From NCBI GenBank assembly GCA_003487955.1, contig DNNJ01000383.1, positions 10,722 to 17,519 on the forward strand: 6,798 bases of DNA, given 5' to 3'. The notes beneath the pieces are model-generated. The model made no database searches and had not been told where the DNA came from. It was given only the letters and a program-made list of their open reading frames with translations. Positions 6,559-6,798 of the stretch are shown here, in pieces (position 1 is the stretch's first letter; each line of letters begins with the position of its first letter). Source of the DNA: Clostridiales bacterium (GTDB taxonomy: Bacteria; Bacillota; Clostridia; Tissierellales; Sedimentibacteraceae). The translations under genes and the position numbers were made by a program.

Positions 6559-6583
6559 GATTCCTTACTGCATTCGGAATGAC
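6559..6583. repeat. Short palindromic REP-like repeat
   Basis: The 25 bases between acpS and the lipoprotein gene contain ATTCC (6560-6564) paired with GGAAT (6576-6580), and the tight palindrome CATTC-G-GAATG (6571-6581). It resembles the common GTCATTC-type intergenic repeats of many bacteria on recall. Its copy number in this genome cannot be seen from one window. Confidence 0.4.
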
Positions 6584-6614
6584 ACTTTGACTTTTTGGAT
6601 ATTAATTATAATAT

Positions 6615-6643
6615 ACAATATGATGGAATTATTAAATATATGC
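6615..6643 (-). promoter_or_regulatory. Possible sporulation (sigma-E-like) promoter before the lipoprotein gene
   Basis: On the minus strand GCATATA (6637-6643), 14 bases, then CATATTGT (6615-6622) loosely fits the sigma-E pattern KMATATT-N14-CATACAnT. TATAAT occurs a little farther downstream but without a proper -35. The leader to the ATG at 6503 would be about 100 bases, which is long. In such AT-rich DNA a chance match is quite possible. Confidence 0.22.
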
Positions 6644-6647
6644 CATA

Positions 6648-6798
6648 TCATTCAGCTACGCACTGCGCAACCGCAAGCTCCCCGGTATGAGATATGGAGA
6701 TATGAATATTTTTAATATCAAGCTCCTCTGCTCTTTTTAATGCATTGCTTAATAAAACAACATAGGGTTTATCATTTTCATCCTTTAATATTTCAATG
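6648..6798 (-). CDS. acpS: Holo-[acyl-carrier-protein] synthase, C-terminal end only
   Basis: The last 49 residues of AcpS, which transfers the 4'-phosphopantetheine arm of coenzyme A to a serine of acyl carrier protein in the cytoplasm; the N-terminus lies right of the window. The recognisable family ending is IEILKDENDKPYVVLL (matching the usual 'IEV...GKPY' strand) and NIHISISHTGELAVAQCVAE, the conserved 'HISISHs..yAvA.viaE' motif that closes nearly all AcpS proteins. The stop is TGA at 6648-6650. The catalytic aspartate and glutamate (the early D-x-x and F-x-x-KEA motifs) are out of view. It is upstream of the lipoprotein gene on the same strand with 144 bases between them. No terminator is visible there, so read-through is possible. 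Confidence 0.9.
   Translation of the reverse strand, partial: IEILKDENDKPYVVLLSNALKRAEELDIKNIHISISHTGELAVAQCVAE

Noticed and set aside
1..6798. CRISPR array, tRNA or rRNA gene, transposase, phage gene
   Set aside because: No regularly spaced direct repeats, cloverleaf sequences, rRNA segments or mobile-element proteins were seen on either strand.

Overview
The window is an AT-rich (about one-third G+C by eye) stretch from a Gram-positive, probably endospore-forming Firmicute of the class Clostridia. The reasons are strong AGGAGG-type ribosome binding sites, sigma-A-like promoters, an EndoA-type MazF toxin, a small lipoprotein between acpS and the toxin-antitoxin pair (the place of ydcC in Bacillus subtilis), and an RNase G gene behind a B12-binding radical SAM gene and its DUF2344 partner, an arrangement I know from clostridia. 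The genus cannot be read from the sequence alone.

Left block (1-3627, minus strand): one promoter (3599-3627) appears to drive three genes read leftward: a 619-residue B12-binding radical SAM protein, a DUF2344 'radical SAM-linked' protein whose start overlaps it by 20 bases, and after a 61-base gap an RNase E/G-family ribonuclease cut by the window edge. The first two are often fused in other bacteria. Their link to an RNA-processing enzyme suggests an RNA- or ribosome-directed job, but the reaction is unknown to me.

Middle (3561-3937): this divergent intergenic region holds the leftward promoter, a 180-bp imperfect palindrome (3661-3840) that looks like a dispersed MITE-like or hairpin-RNA element, and a rightward sigma-A-like promoter. 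Rightward lies folC (3938-5251), a complete folylpolyglutamate/dihydrofolate synthase, ended by a perfect 9-bp hairpin.

Right block (5279-6798, minus strand): convergent with folC, and read leftward, are the 3' end of acpS, a short lipoprotein of the YdcC/GerS type, a ribbon-helix-helix antitoxin and an EndoA-type MazF RNase. This is the B. subtilis order acpS-ydcC-alr-ndoAI-ndoA without alr. Both toxin-antitoxin genes appear to start at TTG codons, and the toxin's ribosome binding site lies in the end of the antitoxin gene, which implies translational coupling.

No tRNA, rRNA, CRISPR array, transposase or phage gene is visible. I do not see a clearly new multi-gene system. The points most worth following are the radical SAM/DUF2344/RNase G linkage, the 180-bp palindrome, and the lipoprotein with its possible sporulation promoter.
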